From assembly GCF_018613935.1 (NCBI RefSeq), contig NZ_JAGGPF010000012.1, positions 124,001 through 188,000 on the forward strand: a stretch of 64,000 nt of DNA. The letters are read 5' to 3'. The notes below the pieces were generated by a model, which saw only the letters and a program-made list of their open reading frames with translations, did no database searches and had not been told where the DNA came from. The stretch is from Agromyces sp. ISL-38. GTDB taxonomy: Bacteria; Actinomycetota; Actinomycetes; Actinomycetales; Microbacteriaceae. Below are positions 45,121-53,486 of this stretch, in pieces. Numbering within the stretch: position 1 is the first letter of the stretch; every line of letters starts with the position of its first letter. The position numbers were made by a program, and so were the translations under genes.

Positions 45121-46158
45121 ATGACGAGTGAGCAATCTGCGGCGGATGCCGCGCAGATGCGTCGTGCGCTCGAACTCGCCGAGCGTGGTCCCGCCCGCGG
45201 CATCAATCCTCGCGTCGGATGCGTCATCGTCGCGCCCGACGGCGCCGTGCTCGCGGAGGGCTGGCATCGTGGTGCGGGCACTGCACACGCCGAGGTCGAC
45301 GCCCTGTCGAGGCTCGAGCCCGGCGCGGCTCGCGGGGCGACGGCGATCGTCACCCTCGAGCCGTGCAACCACATCGGCCGCACCGGGCCGTGCGCCGTCG
45401 CGTTGATCGACGCGGGCATCACGCGAGTGGTCTACGCGGTCGCCGACCCGGGCGACCACTCCGCCGGCGGCGCCGAGCGTCTCCGCGAGGCGGGCATCGT
45501 CGTCGAGGGCGGCATTCTTGCCGACGAAGTGGAGGCGATCCTCGGCGATTGGCTGTTCGCGGCGCGACACCGGCGCCCCCACGTCACCGTGAAGTGGGCC
45601 TCGAGCCTCGACGGCCGCATCGCGGCGGCCGACGGATCGAGCCGCTGGATCACGGGCCACGCCGCACGCTCCGACGTGCATCGCCGTCGCACCGCCGCCG
45701 ATGCGATCGCCGTCGGCACCGGCACCGTGCTCGCCGACGACCCGTCGCTCACGGCGCGCGATGACACGGGCGCACTCCTGCCCGAGCAGCCGGTTCCGGT
45801 CGTGTTCGGCTCACGCGCGATTCCCGCGGATGCCGCGCTGCGCCGCCACCCGCACGAGCCCGTGCTGCTCGCCGGCGCCGACCTCGTCGCCGATCTCGCG
45901 GAGCTGCAGCGCCGCGGCATCCGCTCGCTCTTCATCGAAGGCGGCCCCACGCTCGCGAGCGCGTTCGTGGCGGCCGGCCTCGCCGACGAGCTCCTCGTCT
46001 ACCTCGCTCCCATGCTGCTCGGCGGCCCGCTGCTCGCCCTCGGCGAGCTCGGCGTCGCGTCGATCGACGGGGCCCATCGCTACGAGCTCGCCGAAGTACA
46101 GCGGCTCGGCGACGACGTGTTGCTCGTCGCGCATCCCAGACCGACCGAAGGGAACTGA
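45121..46158 (+). CDS. ribD: Bifunctional riboflavin-specific deaminase/reductase
   Basis: 345 residues. The N-terminal deaminase domain has zinc motifs GTAHAEVDAL and EPCNHIGRTGPC. The C-terminal reductase has VTVKWASSLDGRIAAADG, RRRTAADAIAVGTGTVLADD and LFIEGGPTLASAFV. It performs steps two and three of riboflavin synthesis. ATG 45121 is chosen with AGGA 6 bases away; upstream codons of the frame belong to the riboswitch. First gene of ribD-ribE-ribBA-ribH. Confidence 0.95.
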   Translation: MTSEQSAADAAQMRRALELAERGPARGINPRVGCVIVAPDGAVLAEGWHRGAGTAHAEVDALSRLEPGAARGATAIVTLEPCNHIGRTGPCAVALIDAGITRVVYAVADPGDHSAGGAERLREAGIVVEGGILADEVEAILGDWLFAARHRRPHVTVKWASSLDGRIAAADGSSRWITGHAARSDVHRRRTAADAIAVGTGTVLADDPSLTARDDTGALLPEQPVPVVFGSRAIPADAALRRHPHEPVLLAGADLVADLAELQRRGIRSLFIEGGPTLASAFVAAGLADELLVYLAPMLLGGPLLALGELGVASIDGAHRYELAEVQRLGDDVLLVAHPRPTEGN

Positions 46159-46159
46159 C

Positions 46160-46855
46160 ATGTTCACCGGAATCATCGAGGAGCGCGGCACGATCACGCG
46201 CATCGAGCGCACCTCGGATGCCGCTCGCCTCACCGTGCGCGGCCCGATCGCCGTCGAGGGCGCGAAGCACGGCGATTCGATCGCCGTCTCGGGCGTGTGC
46301 CTCACGGTCGTCGATTTCGACGCCGAGCAGTTCTCGGCCGACGTCATGGCGCAGACCCTCGCCATGTCGACGCTCGACGGAGCGCACGAAGGACTCCCGG
46401 TGAACCTCGAGCGCGCGGCGCGCGTCGGCGACCGCATCGGCGGCCACATCGTGCAGGGCCACATCGACGGCACTGCCCGCGTGCTCGAGATCCGGCCGGG
46501 CGACGCGTGGCGCGTCATCCGGTTCAGCCTCGATCCGGCGCACGCGCCGCTGGTCGTCGACAAGGGCTCGATCGCCGTCGACGGCGTCTCGCTCACCGTG
46601 AGCGCCGTCGGCGACGAGCCCGACGGCTCCTGGTTCGAGGTGTCGCTCATCCCCGAGACGCTCCAGGCGACCACCCTCGGCGAGCGCGAGGTCGGCGATG
46701 CGGTGAACATCGAGACCGACATCCTCGCGAGGCAGGTCGAGCGGATGCTGCGCTTCGACGCCGCCCGCACGCTGCCGTCGTCGCTCATCGCTCCCGGCCC
46801 GGCATCCGTTCTTCCCCCCGTAACCGAGCCCGCGACGACCGGAGGTCACGCATGA
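46160..46855 (+). CDS. ribE: Riboflavin synthase alpha chain
   Basis: 231 residues. Two lumazine-binding repeats: the first opens with MFTGIIEERGTI and contains VSGVCLTVVDF, the second has GGHIVQGHIDGTARV and IAVDGVSLTVSAV. It dismutates two lumazines to riboflavin. A ~25-residue Ala/Pro-rich tail extends beyond the second domain. It starts 1 base after the ribD stop, and AAGGG lies just upstream. Confidence 0.95.
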   Translation: MFTGIIEERGTITRIERTSDAARLTVRGPIAVEGAKHGDSIAVSGVCLTVVDFDAEQFSADVMAQTLAMSTLDGAHEGLPVNLERAARVGDRIGGHIVQGHIDGTARVLEIRPGDAWRVIRFSLDPAHAPLVVDKGSIAVDGVSLTVSAVGDEPDGSWFEVSLIPETLQATTLGEREVGDAVNIETDILARQVERMLRFDAARTLPSSLIAPGPASVLPPVTEPATTGGHA

Positions 46856-48153
46856 GTCTCACCTCGATCCCTGAAGTGCTCGACGCGCTTCGCGCCGGCA
46901 AGCCCGTCATCGTCGCCGATGACGAGGCCCGTGAGAACGAGGGCGACGCGATCATGGCCGCCGAGTTCGCGACCCAGGAATGGATCGCGTGGATGGTGCG
47001 GAACACGAGCGGATTCCTCTGTGCTCCCATGCCGAACACGATCGCCGACCGGCTCGAGCTACCGCCGATGACCGAGCGAAATGAAGACGTACGCGGCACG
47101 GCCTACACGATCTCGGTCGACGCGGCCGATCGCAACTCCACCGGTATCAGCGCGGCCGAGCGGGCGCACACCCTGCGCGTGCTCGCCGACCCTGCGTCGA
47201 CGCCCGAGCGGCTGATCCGCCCCGGCCACGTGCTGCCGTTGCGCGCCGTCGACGGCGGCGTTCGCGAGCGGGCCGGTCACACCGAGGCGGCCGTCGACCT
47301 CATGCGGCTCGCCGGGCTCTCCCCCGTCGCCGTGATCGCGGAGGTCGTCGAGGACGACGGCGAGATGATGCGACTCCCGGGGCTCATCGAGCTCGGCGAG
47401 CGTGAAGGCCTCCCCGTCACGACGGTCGCGGCGCTCATCGACTGGCTGCGCGAGTGGCACGCCGGCCACGACCTCGAGCTCGACGGCTCGGTGCTGTCGG
47501 CGGTCGCCGAGTCCTCGCGGGTCGCCTTCGAGGTCGAGACGACGCTCCCCACCGACCACGGCGTCTTCCGGGTGCGCGCCTACCGCGATCGCAGCACGGG
47601 CGCCGACCACGTCGCCATCATCGCCGGCGAGCCGCACGCGCAGGGAACCATCGCGCGCGTGCACTCCGAGTGCCTGACCGGCGAGGCGTTCGGCTCCCTG
47701 AAGTGCGAGTGCGGACCCCAGCTCGACGCCGCGCTCGAGCGGATCCAGGAGGACGGCGGCGTCGTCGTGTACCTCCGCGGGCACGAGGGCCGCGGCATCG
47801 GCCTCATCAACAAGCTGCGCGCCTACCGCCTGCAGGAAGACGGCCTCGACACGCTCGACGCGAACCTCGCGCTCGGGCTGCCGATCGACTCCCGGGATTA
47901 CGGCGCGGCCACGGCGATCCTCGAAGACCTCGGCATCCGCTCGGTGCGCCTGCTCACGAACAATCCCGAGAAGGTGCGCCAGCTCGAGGCGCACGGCATC
48001 GCCGTGAGCGAGCAGCTCCCCCTCGTGGTGGGCGTTGGCGCCGGCAACACCGGCTACCTCGAGACGAAGCGCGATCGCATGGGCCACAACATCGATGACA
48101 CGCAGCTGGCGGATGCCGCAGCCGAGACCCTCCTGGAAGGACACGCATCATGA
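46852..48153 (+). CDS. ribBA: 3,4-dihydroxy-2-butanone-4-phosphate synthase / GTP cyclohydrolase II
   Basis: 433 residues, a fusion. The N-half (1-200) has [17 protein letters not shown] and [16 protein letters not shown] for the butanone synthase. The C-half has the cyclohydrolase zinc site [19 protein letters not shown], then [12 protein letters not shown] and [14 protein letters not shown]. It therefore supplies both precursors of riboflavin. The ATG overlaps the ribE stop (ATGA), and its own stop overlaps ribH in the same way. Confidence 0.96.
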   Translation: MSLTSIPEVLDALRAGKPVIVADDEARENEGDAIMAAEFATQEWIAWMVRNTSGFLCAPMPNTIADRLELPPMTERNEDVRGTAYTISVDAADRNSTGISAAERAHTLRVLADPASTPERLIRPGHVLPLRAVDGGVRERAGHTEAAVDLMRLAGLSPVAVIAEVVEDDGEMMRLPGLIELGEREGLPVTTVAALIDWLREWHAGHDLELDGSVLSAVAESSRVAFEVETTLPTDHGVFRVRAYRDRSTGADHVAIIAGEPHAQGTIARVHSECLTGEAFGSLKCECGPQLDAALERIQEDGGVVVYLRGHEGRGIGLINKLRAYRLQEDGLDTLDANLALGLPIDSRDYGAATAILEDLGIRSVRLLTNNPEKVRQLEAHGIAVSEQLPLVVGVGAGNTGYLETKRDRMGHNIDDTQLADAAAETLLEGHAS

Positions 48154-48629
48154 GCGGAGCAGGATCCCCTGAGCTCGACGTCGACGGCACGGGCCTCCGG
48201 ATCGTCATCGTCGCCGGGCGCTGGCACGACGAGATCACGAACGGCCTGATCGTCGGGGCGACGCGCACGCTCGAGGCATCCGGAGCCGAGTTCTCGCTCG
48301 TGCGGGTGCCCGGCAGCTTCGAGCTGCCCGTCGTCGCCAAGGCGGCCCTCGACGCCGGCGCCGACGCGGTCGTCGCCCTCGGCGTGATCATCCGCGGCGG
48401 CACCCCGCACTTCGAATACGTCTCCGCCGCGGCGACCGACGGACTCACGCGCGTCGCCCTCGATACCGGAAAGCCCGTGGGCTTCGGCGTGCTGACCCTC
48501 GACGACGAGCAGCAGGGCCTCGATCGTGCCGGGCTTCCCGGTTCGAAGGAGGACAAGGGGCAGGAGGCGGCTGAGGCGGCACTCGCCACGGCGCGCGTGC
48601 TGCGACGCGTCTGGGGCCGGAACGCCTAG
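48150..48629 (+). CDS. ribH: 6,7-dimethyl-8-ribityllumazine synthase
   Basis: 159 residues. [44 protein letters not shown] and [12 protein letters not shown] are the substrate-binding loops in standard order. It condenses the two branch products into lumazine for RibE. It is the last riboflavin gene. The TAG stop doubles as the first half of the next gene's TAGGCT -10 box. Confidence 0.95.
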   Translation: MSGAGSPELDVDGTGLRIVIVAGRWHDEITNGLIVGATRTLEASGAEFSLVRVPGSFELPVVAKAALDAGADAVVALGVIIRGGTPHFEYVSAAATDGLTRVALDTGKPVGFGVLTLDDEQQGLDRAGLPGSKEDKGQEAAEAALATARVLRRVWGRNA

Positions 48630-48632
48630 GCT
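48627..48632 (+). promoter_or_regulatory. -10 box overlapping the ribH stop codon
   Basis: TAGGCT begins with the ribH stop TAG and is followed by 6 bases and then the ATG of the small membrane-protein gene, so that gene can be read from a leaderless transcript independent of the riboswitch. Confidence 0.45.
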
Positions 48633-48638
48633 CTGGGC

Positions 48639-48995
48639 ATGGAAATCCTCCGCACCATCCTGCTCATCCTTCATTTCATCGGGCTCGCGTCGCTCCTCGG
48701 CGGCTTCCTCGTGCAGGTGAAGGCGATCGGCGCGGGCAGGGGAACGGTCGTGCCGGCCATGGTGCACGGTGCCCTCACCCAGCTCGTGACGGGCCTGCTG
48801 CTCGTGGCGACGATCCAGATCGGCGACCTCGACGAGCTGAACAACGCGAAGCTCGCGGTGAAGCTCGTCGTCGCGATCGTCATCACGGTGCTCGTGTTCG
48901 TGTACCGCAGGAAGGCCCCGGCGCCGTCGTGGGCTCTGTGGTCGATCGGGGCGCTCACCGTCGCGAACATCGCCGTCGCGGTAGCCTGGCGCTGA
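48639..48995 (+). CDS. Small four-helix membrane protein
   Basis: 118 residues, almost all hydrophobic, with four predicted membrane helices (about 5-25, 40-60, 70-88 and 95-115). HFIGLASLLGGFLVQV in the first helix and ATIQIGDLDELNNAKLAVKL between helices two and three look conserved. I do not recognise a function. It follows ribH by 9 bases but probably has its own promoter. A 15-base tandem repeat begins 2 bases after its stop. Confidence 0.7.
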   Translation: MEILRTILLILHFIGLASLLGGFLVQVKAIGAGRGTVVPAMVHGALTQLVTGLLLVATIQIGDLDELNNAKLAVKLVVAIVITVLVFVYRRKAPAPSWALWSIGALTVANIAVAVAWR

Positions 48996-48997
48996 GC

Positions 48998-49042
48998 CGA
49001 TCGGCGCCGTTCCGGTCTGCGCCGTTCCGATCTGCGCCGTTC
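48998..49042 (+). repeat. Three 15-bp tandem units after a stop codon
   Basis: CGATCGGCGCCGTTC, CGGTCTGCGCCGTTC and CGATCTGCGCCGTTC follow each other without gaps, starting 2 bases after the stop of the small membrane-protein gene. The rest of the gap to 49209 shows nothing I can name. Confidence 0.8.
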
Positions 49043-49209
49043 GTCGCAATTTCACCACCGCTCGTCTCGCCGGAGTCGACCCTCGAATGGGGTACGCCGT
49101 AGGGTGTTTCGGTTGCCACAAGTGACGATTCCCTTCCCCCTCGCGGTGATTCCCGTCTGATCGACGCGTCCCGCGGGGCCTGCTTCCCATGTTCGGAGTC
49201 CTCGCAGCG

Positions 49210-50601
49210 ATGTCCTCAACCACTTCCGCGTCCACGTCGGCCGCGCCGTCCACCCCCGCCAATCCGCGCAACCGAGTGGTGCTCGCGAGCCTCATCGGCA
49301 CGACGATCGAGTTCTACGACTTCTACGTCTACGCCACCGCCGCGGTGCTCGTCTTCCCGCACCTCTTCTTCCCGGCCGGCGACCCGACGACCGCGTTGCT
49401 GCAGTCCTTCGCGATCTTCGGCGCGGCCATGGTCGCCCGCCCAGTCGGCGCCGTCATCTTCGGCCACCTCGGCGACAAGCACGGTCGCAAGGCCACCCTC
49501 GTCGGGGCGCTCCTCACGATGGGCGTCGCGACCTTCCTCATCGGACTCCTGCCGACCTACCTCATGGTCGGCTGGTTCGCGCCGTTGCTCCTCGTGATCC
49601 TGCGCATCGCCCAGGGCTTCGCGCTCGGCGGCGAGTGGTCGGGGGCGGCACTCGTCGCGACCGAGAACGCGCCAGAGGGCAAACGCGCCTGGTACGGCAC
49701 CTTCCCGCAGCTCGGCGCGCCGATCGGGTTCATCATCGCGAACGGCCTGTTCCTCATCATCGCGGCAGTGCTGCCGTCGGATGACCCGAGCTCCTCGCTG
49801 CCGTCGGCCGCGTTCCTCGACTGGGGCTGGCGCATCCCGTTCCTGTTCTCGGTCGTGATGGTGATCGTCGGCCTCTGGGTGCGACTGCGGCTCGTCGAGT
49901 CGGCGGCGTTCACGAATGCCTCCAACGAGGGCAAGCTGCAGAAACTGCCCCTCGCGAGCGTCTTCAGGAACTACTGGAAGCAGCTCATCCTCGGCACGTT
50001 CTTCATGCTGGCGACCTACGTGTTGTTCTACCTGATGACGACGTTCTCGCTCGGATACGGCACGAAGCCCACCGACGTTCCCGTTCCGGGTCTTGGCTAC
50101 TCGTACACGACGTTCGTGCTCATGCTCATCGGCGGAGTCGTGTTCTTCGGCATCTTCACCCTGCTCTCCGGGCCATGGGCCGATCGCTGGGGCCGGCGCA
50201 AGACGCTCATCTGGGTCACGCTCGGCATCATCGTGTTCGGCCTGCTCTGGGTGCCGTTCCTCAGCACGGGATTCCCGGGCGTCATGGCGTGGCTCATCGT
50301 CGGGTTCGCGCTCATGGGCATGACGTTCGGGCCGATGGGCGCGCTCCTGCCCGAGCTGTTTCCCACCAACGTGCGCTACACCGGCTCCGGCATCTCCTAC
50401 AACGTGTCATCGATCCTCGGCGCGGCCGTCGCGCCGTTCATCGGCACTGCGCTCTGGGCTGCCGGCGGCGGCAGCCCGTTCTGGGTCGGCATCTACCTCT
50501 CGGTCATGGCCGTGCTCACGCTCATCGCGCTCATCGTCTCGAAGGAGACGAAAGACGTCGACTACGAGTCCGCGGGCCTCGAGTCGTCAGCGGTGCTGTA
50601 G
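49210..50601 (+). CDS. MFS transporter, metabolite:H+ symporter (MHS) family
   Basis: 463 residues, twelve predicted membrane helices. The MHS-type signatures are IEFYDFYVYATAAVLVFPHL in helix 1, GHLGDKHGRKATLVGALL in the first cytoplasmic loop, GEWSGAALVATENAP between helices 4 and 5, and DRWGRRKTLIWVTLG in the second half. Members import osmolytes or organic acids such as proline, betaine, citrate or shikimate; the substrate is not predictable here. ATG 49210 is chosen over 49189 because CGGAG lies upstream, though at long spacing. A clear terminator follows the gene. Confidence 0.87.
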   Translation: MSSTTSASTSAAPSTPANPRNRVVLASLIGTTIEFYDFYVYATAAVLVFPHLFFPAGDPTTALLQSFAIFGAAMVARPVGAVIFGHLGDKHGRKATLVGALLTMGVATFLIGLLPTYLMVGWFAPLLLVILRIAQGFALGGEWSGAALVATENAPEGKRAWYGTFPQLGAPIGFIIANGLFLIIAAVLPSDDPSSSLPSAAFLDWGWRIPFLFSVVMVIVGLWVRLRLVESAAFTNASNEGKLQKLPLASVFRNYWKQLILGTFFMLATYVLFYLMTTFSLGYGTKPTDVPVPGLGYSYTTFVLMLIGGVVFFGIFTLLSGPWADRWGRRKTLIWVTLGIIVFGLLWVPFLSTGFPGVMAWLIVGFALMGMTFGPMGALLPELFPTNVRYTGSGISYNVSSILGAAVAPFIGTALWAAGGGSPFWVGIYLSVMAVLTLIALIVSKETKDVDYESAGLESSAVL

Positions 50602-50616
50602 CGCAATCGAAGGGAA

Positions 50617-50643
50617 GGCGGATGCTGCGGCATCCGCCCTTTC
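50617..50643 (+). terminator. Intrinsic terminator after the MHS transporter
   Basis: GGCGGATGC and GCATCCGCC form a 9-bp stem with a TGCG loop, followed by CTTTC. The stem is built from the GGATGC/GCATCC word. Confidence 0.7.
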
Positions 50644-50772
50644 TCGTTCACGAGATCGTCACATGACCCTCTTCTGCCCCCGGGACGCCCGGCGTAGCAT
50701 GGCCTGCGAACAGGGCCGCCGAGTCAACCGCCGGCATCGTCGACGCTCGGCCGCCCGGGATGGCTGGCCGCT

Positions 50773-51204
50773 GTGATGAACATGACGATGGACATGATGA
50801 AGGGCGCCATGTCGTCGTCGGAGATGCCGATGAAGGGCATGGATCCGGCGATGATGCAGGAGTGTATGGAAGCCCTCTCCGCGTGCAGTCAAGCGTGCGT
50901 GATGTGCGCCGACGCCGACGCGGGCGAGGGTATGGGGCGCTGCGGATCACTCTGCGCGAACTGCGCCGACATGTGCGACACGATGATGAAGATGATGCTG
51001 CGCGTGGGCGGCTGGGACATGCGGGTGATGACGTCGATGATGCAATCGACCATCATGATGGCTCGCGCGTGCTCTTCGGAGTGCATGATGCACGCCGAGA
51101 TGGCCGAGCACTGCCGCATGTGCGCGATGGCGTGCGATCAGGCCGTCATGGCGATGGAGAAGATGATGGGTTCGATGAGCGAGGCGATGCCGATGGGGTC
51201 GTGA
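50773..51204 (+). CDS. Met/Cys-rich copper-storage (Csp/DUF326-like) protein
   Basis: 143 residues, strikingly rich in Met and Cys. The pattern CMEALSACSQACVMCADAD, CGSLCANCADMCDTM, ACSSECMMHAEMAEHC and CAMACDQAV is that of the four-helix Csp proteins, which store many Cu(I) ions along Cys residues lining the bundle. The N-terminus (MMNMTMDMMKGAM) adds a Met-rich segment that may help bind Cu(I). No signal peptide is evident, so it is probably cytosolic. GTG 50773 or ATG 50776 may start it; the ribosome site is weak. No copper exporter or CsoR gene is nearby. Confidence 0.75.
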   Translation: MMNMTMDMMKGAMSSSEMPMKGMDPAMMQECMEALSACSQACVMCADADAGEGMGRCGSLCANCADMCDTMMKMMLRVGGWDMRVMTSMMQSTIMMARACSSECMMHAEMAEHCRMCAMACDQAVMAMEKMMGSMSEAMPMGS

Positions 51205-51236
51205 GCCCCGAATCAGCCTGAGCCCCGAGCAGGGCC
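51202..51236 (+). repeat. Imperfect 17-bp duplication starting at a stop codon
   Basis: TGAGCCCCGAATCAGCC (51202-51218) is followed directly by TGAGCCCCGAGCAGGGCC. The first TGA is the stop codon of the copper-storage gene. Confidence 0.55.
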
Positions 51237-51270
51237 AGAGTCCCGCGCAGGGGCGGCCCGGGTCCCGCGC

Positions 51271-51624
51271 TCAGGCGAGTGCGACGCTGAGCTGGCGTTC
51301 GCCTGCCGCGAGCACCCCGTAGACGGCGTGCAGGGCGACGGGATCGCCCGCCGAGAGCACGTCGCCGAGGGATTCGTGGTGCCAGACGCGAGTGATGTCG
51401 CCGCTCGTGAATTCGGCGAGCGTGACGAACCCGTCAGGGTCGTTCGCGACCACGATCGCGTCGATCCACTTGCTCGCCGCGACCGCCGCGAGCTGGTGCT
51501 GCATGCGGTGCAGCCCGTGACCGGGCCGTTCGCTCGAGCACTCAGCCGCCGCTTCGCAACCGCGCATGCCCATGACCGCGCCCTGGTGGGGCTCGGCGGC
51601 GGCGTGCGGTTCGCGGTACGACAT
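51271..51624 (-). CDS. Hypothetical 117-residue protein
   Basis: I recognise no family. From ATG 51624, which has AGGAGC at good spacing, the product has a His/Met/Cys-containing N-terminus (HRMQHQLAAV) and a compact alpha/beta-looking remainder: KWIDAIVVANDPDGFVTLAEF and GDITRVWHHESLGDVL. It has no signal peptide or membrane helix. It is convergent with the copper-storage gene, 66 bases away, and upstream of it lies the gap before the ABC exporter. The histidine/methionine content could hint at metal handling, but this is weak. Confidence 0.55.
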   Translation of the reverse strand: MSYREPHAAAEPHQGAVMGMRGCEAAAECSSERPGHGLHRMQHQLAAVAASKWIDAIVVANDPDGFVTLAEFTSGDITRVWHHESLGDVLSAGDPVALHAVYGVLAAGERQLSVALA

Positions 51625-51759
51625 GAGTGCTCCTCGGTGTTCGATTCCGCCACGGTACGCCGCCTGCCGACGGATGTCTCGTGGCGGCGTAATGCGCGGA
51701 AACACTCGCTGAACGGCCGATGCCCCGCTGGCGCATGCGACCGGCTGCCGGCGGCTCTG

Positions 51760-52593
51760 CTAATCGAGGAAGAGCGTGCGGAGCCGCCTCGTCGTGAAGA
51801 CGACGCCGACGACCGCCATGACGACGTAGTAGAGCACGTGCCAGAGCATGTCCCAGCCGACGTCGCCCGTCGTGAGCCCGCGCACGAGCTCGACGCCGTG
51901 CCAGAGCGGGAGCGCCTGGATCACGCCCTGCAACCACTCGGGATACACCGTGAGCGGATAGAACGTGGCTGAGAAGAGGAACATCGGCAGCATGATGAAG
52001 TTGATCCAGTCCATCTGCTGGAACGACTTCATATAGCTCGTGACCGCCATTCCGAGGCTCGCGAACCCGAAGGCGATGAGGAGCACCGCGGGCAGCGCGA
52101 GGATCGCCCACCACGAGAGATTGAGGCCGAGCGCCTGCATGACCAACTGGAATCCGACCGCGTAGAGTGCGCCGCGGAGAAGTGCGAGAAGAATCTCGCC
52201 GAGCGCCACGTCGAGCGGGCCGAGCGAGGTCGAGAGCATCCCCTCGTAGAGCTTCGTGAACTGCATCTTGAAGTAGACGTTCCATGTCGAGTCGTAGATC
52301 GCCCCGTTCATCGCGGCGACCGCGAGCAGCGCCGGCGCGATGAACGCGGCGTAGGACACCTCCTGCCCACTCGCCGTAGTGACGGTGCCGACGAGCGTGC
52401 CGAGCCCGATGCCCATGGCGAGCAGGTAGAAGATCGGCTCGAAGAAGCCGCTCACGACGACGAGCCAGTTCGTGCTGCGGGTGGCGCGCCAGCCGCGCAG
52501 CATCACCGCACGGGCATTGCCGGCGTAGAGGGAACGCACGGGCCGCGGCAGGGTCGCCGAGTTCACGAGATCTCGTTCGGTGACCCCGCTCAT
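51760..52593 (-). CDS. ABC-2 type exporter permease (second)
   Basis: 277 residues with six membrane helices. GFFEPIFYLLAMGIGLGTLV after the first helix, AMNGAIYDSTWNVYFKMQF and FPLTVYPEWLQGVIQALPLWH are typical of NodJ/DrrB-like permeases. The ATG overlaps the stop of the first permease by 4 bases. It pairs with that permease and the ATPase to form an exporter, most likely for a drug-like or lipid substrate. It is the last gene of the operon. Confidence 0.85.
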   Translation of the reverse strand: MSGVTERDLVNSATLPRPVRSLYAGNARAVMLRGWRATRSTNWLVVVSGFFEPIFYLLAMGIGLGTLVGTVTTASGQEVSYAAFIAPALLAVAAMNGAIYDSTWNVYFKMQFTKLYEGMLSTSLGPLDVALGEILLALLRGALYAVGFQLVMQALGLNLSWWAILALPAVLLIAFGFASLGMAVTSYMKSFQQMDWINFIMLPMFLFSATFYPLTVYPEWLQGVIQALPLWHGVELVRGLTTGDVGWDMLWHVLYYVVMAVVGVVFTTRRLRTLFLD

Positions 52594-53486
52594 CGGCCGA
52601 GCCTCCGAACGGAGATGCGCCGCGCCCAGACCCAGCCGACGACGATGAGGGCGACGAGATAGGCCACGTGCACGATCGTGAGCCAGATCGGCTCGGCGTA
52701 GCCGTAGGAGAACACGCGGGCGAGCTCGGTGCCGTGCCACAGCGGCGAGATCCAGCCGATCCACTGCAGCCAGATCGGGAAGGTCGAGAGCGGGAAGAAC
52801 GTGCCGGAGAACAGGGTCATCGGCAGCACGATGAAGCGCATGACCATGGCGAGCTGCCCGGCGTCGTCTTCGAGCGTGGAGGTGTACGCCATCAGCACGG
52901 CGCCGAAGGCGAGACCGCCGAGGAGTCCGGCGAAGACCATGAGGAACGCAGCCGGCGAGGGTGCCGCCCCGAAGATGACTATGAGCAGGAAGAACAGCAC
53001 GAGGTTCACGAGCATTCGGATCGAGACGGAGATGACCACGCCGTCGACGATCTGCGTGGGGCGCAGCGGCGAGGCGCTCATGCCGGTGAAGGTGGGGTTC
53101 CACTTGTAGCCGAGCATGATCGGGTACGTGAACTCCTCGCTCGAGACCGTGATGGCCGCGCTCGCGAGCAGCGCTGGTGCCACGAACACGAGGTAACTCA
53201 CGCCGCCGACGTCCTGATCGCCGGCATTCGCGTCGACGATCGTCGCGAGTCCGACGCCGAGGGCGTAGAGGTAGATGAGCGGATTGCCGATGCCGGCGAC
53301 GACGACGGTGCCGGTGTAGCTCTTCATCACCCGGAAGCGGTGCAGGGCCACGTACCAGGCGCCCCATCGACGCGGCATGCGCGCTGCAGCGAGGGCCCGT
53401 GCAGTGGTCCCGGACGCGGCGTGGGTCGCCGGGGTCTCGAGACGACCCTTCGGGGCCCCTCGACCCGCAGAAGCGATCTCGCTCAT
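52590..53486 (-). CDS. ABC-2 type exporter permease (first)
   Basis: 298 residues with six membrane helices and a ~40-residue Ala/Arg-rich cytoplasmic N-terminus. IGNPLIYLYALGVGLATIVD, VSSEEFTYPIMLGYKWNPTF and FPLSTFPIWLQWIGWISPLWH match the same DrrB/NodJ family as the following gene. It is about equally diverged in all parts, so it is an old duplication rather than a recent copy. It is coupled to the ATPase gene by a 4-base overlap. Confidence 0.85.
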   Translation of the reverse strand: MSEIASAGRGAPKGRLETPATHAASGTTARALAAARMPRRWGAWYVALHRFRVMKSYTGTVVVAGIGNPLIYLYALGVGLATIVDANAGDQDVGGVSYLVFVAPALLASAAITVSSEEFTYPIMLGYKWNPTFTGMSASPLRPTQIVDGVVISVSIRMLVNLVLFFLLIVIFGAAPSPAAFLMVFAGLLGGLAFGAVLMAYTSTLEDDAGQLAMVMRFIVLPMTLFSGTFFPLSTFPIWLQWIGWISPLWHGTELARVFSYGYAEPIWLTIVHVAYLVALIVVGWVWARRISVRRLGR

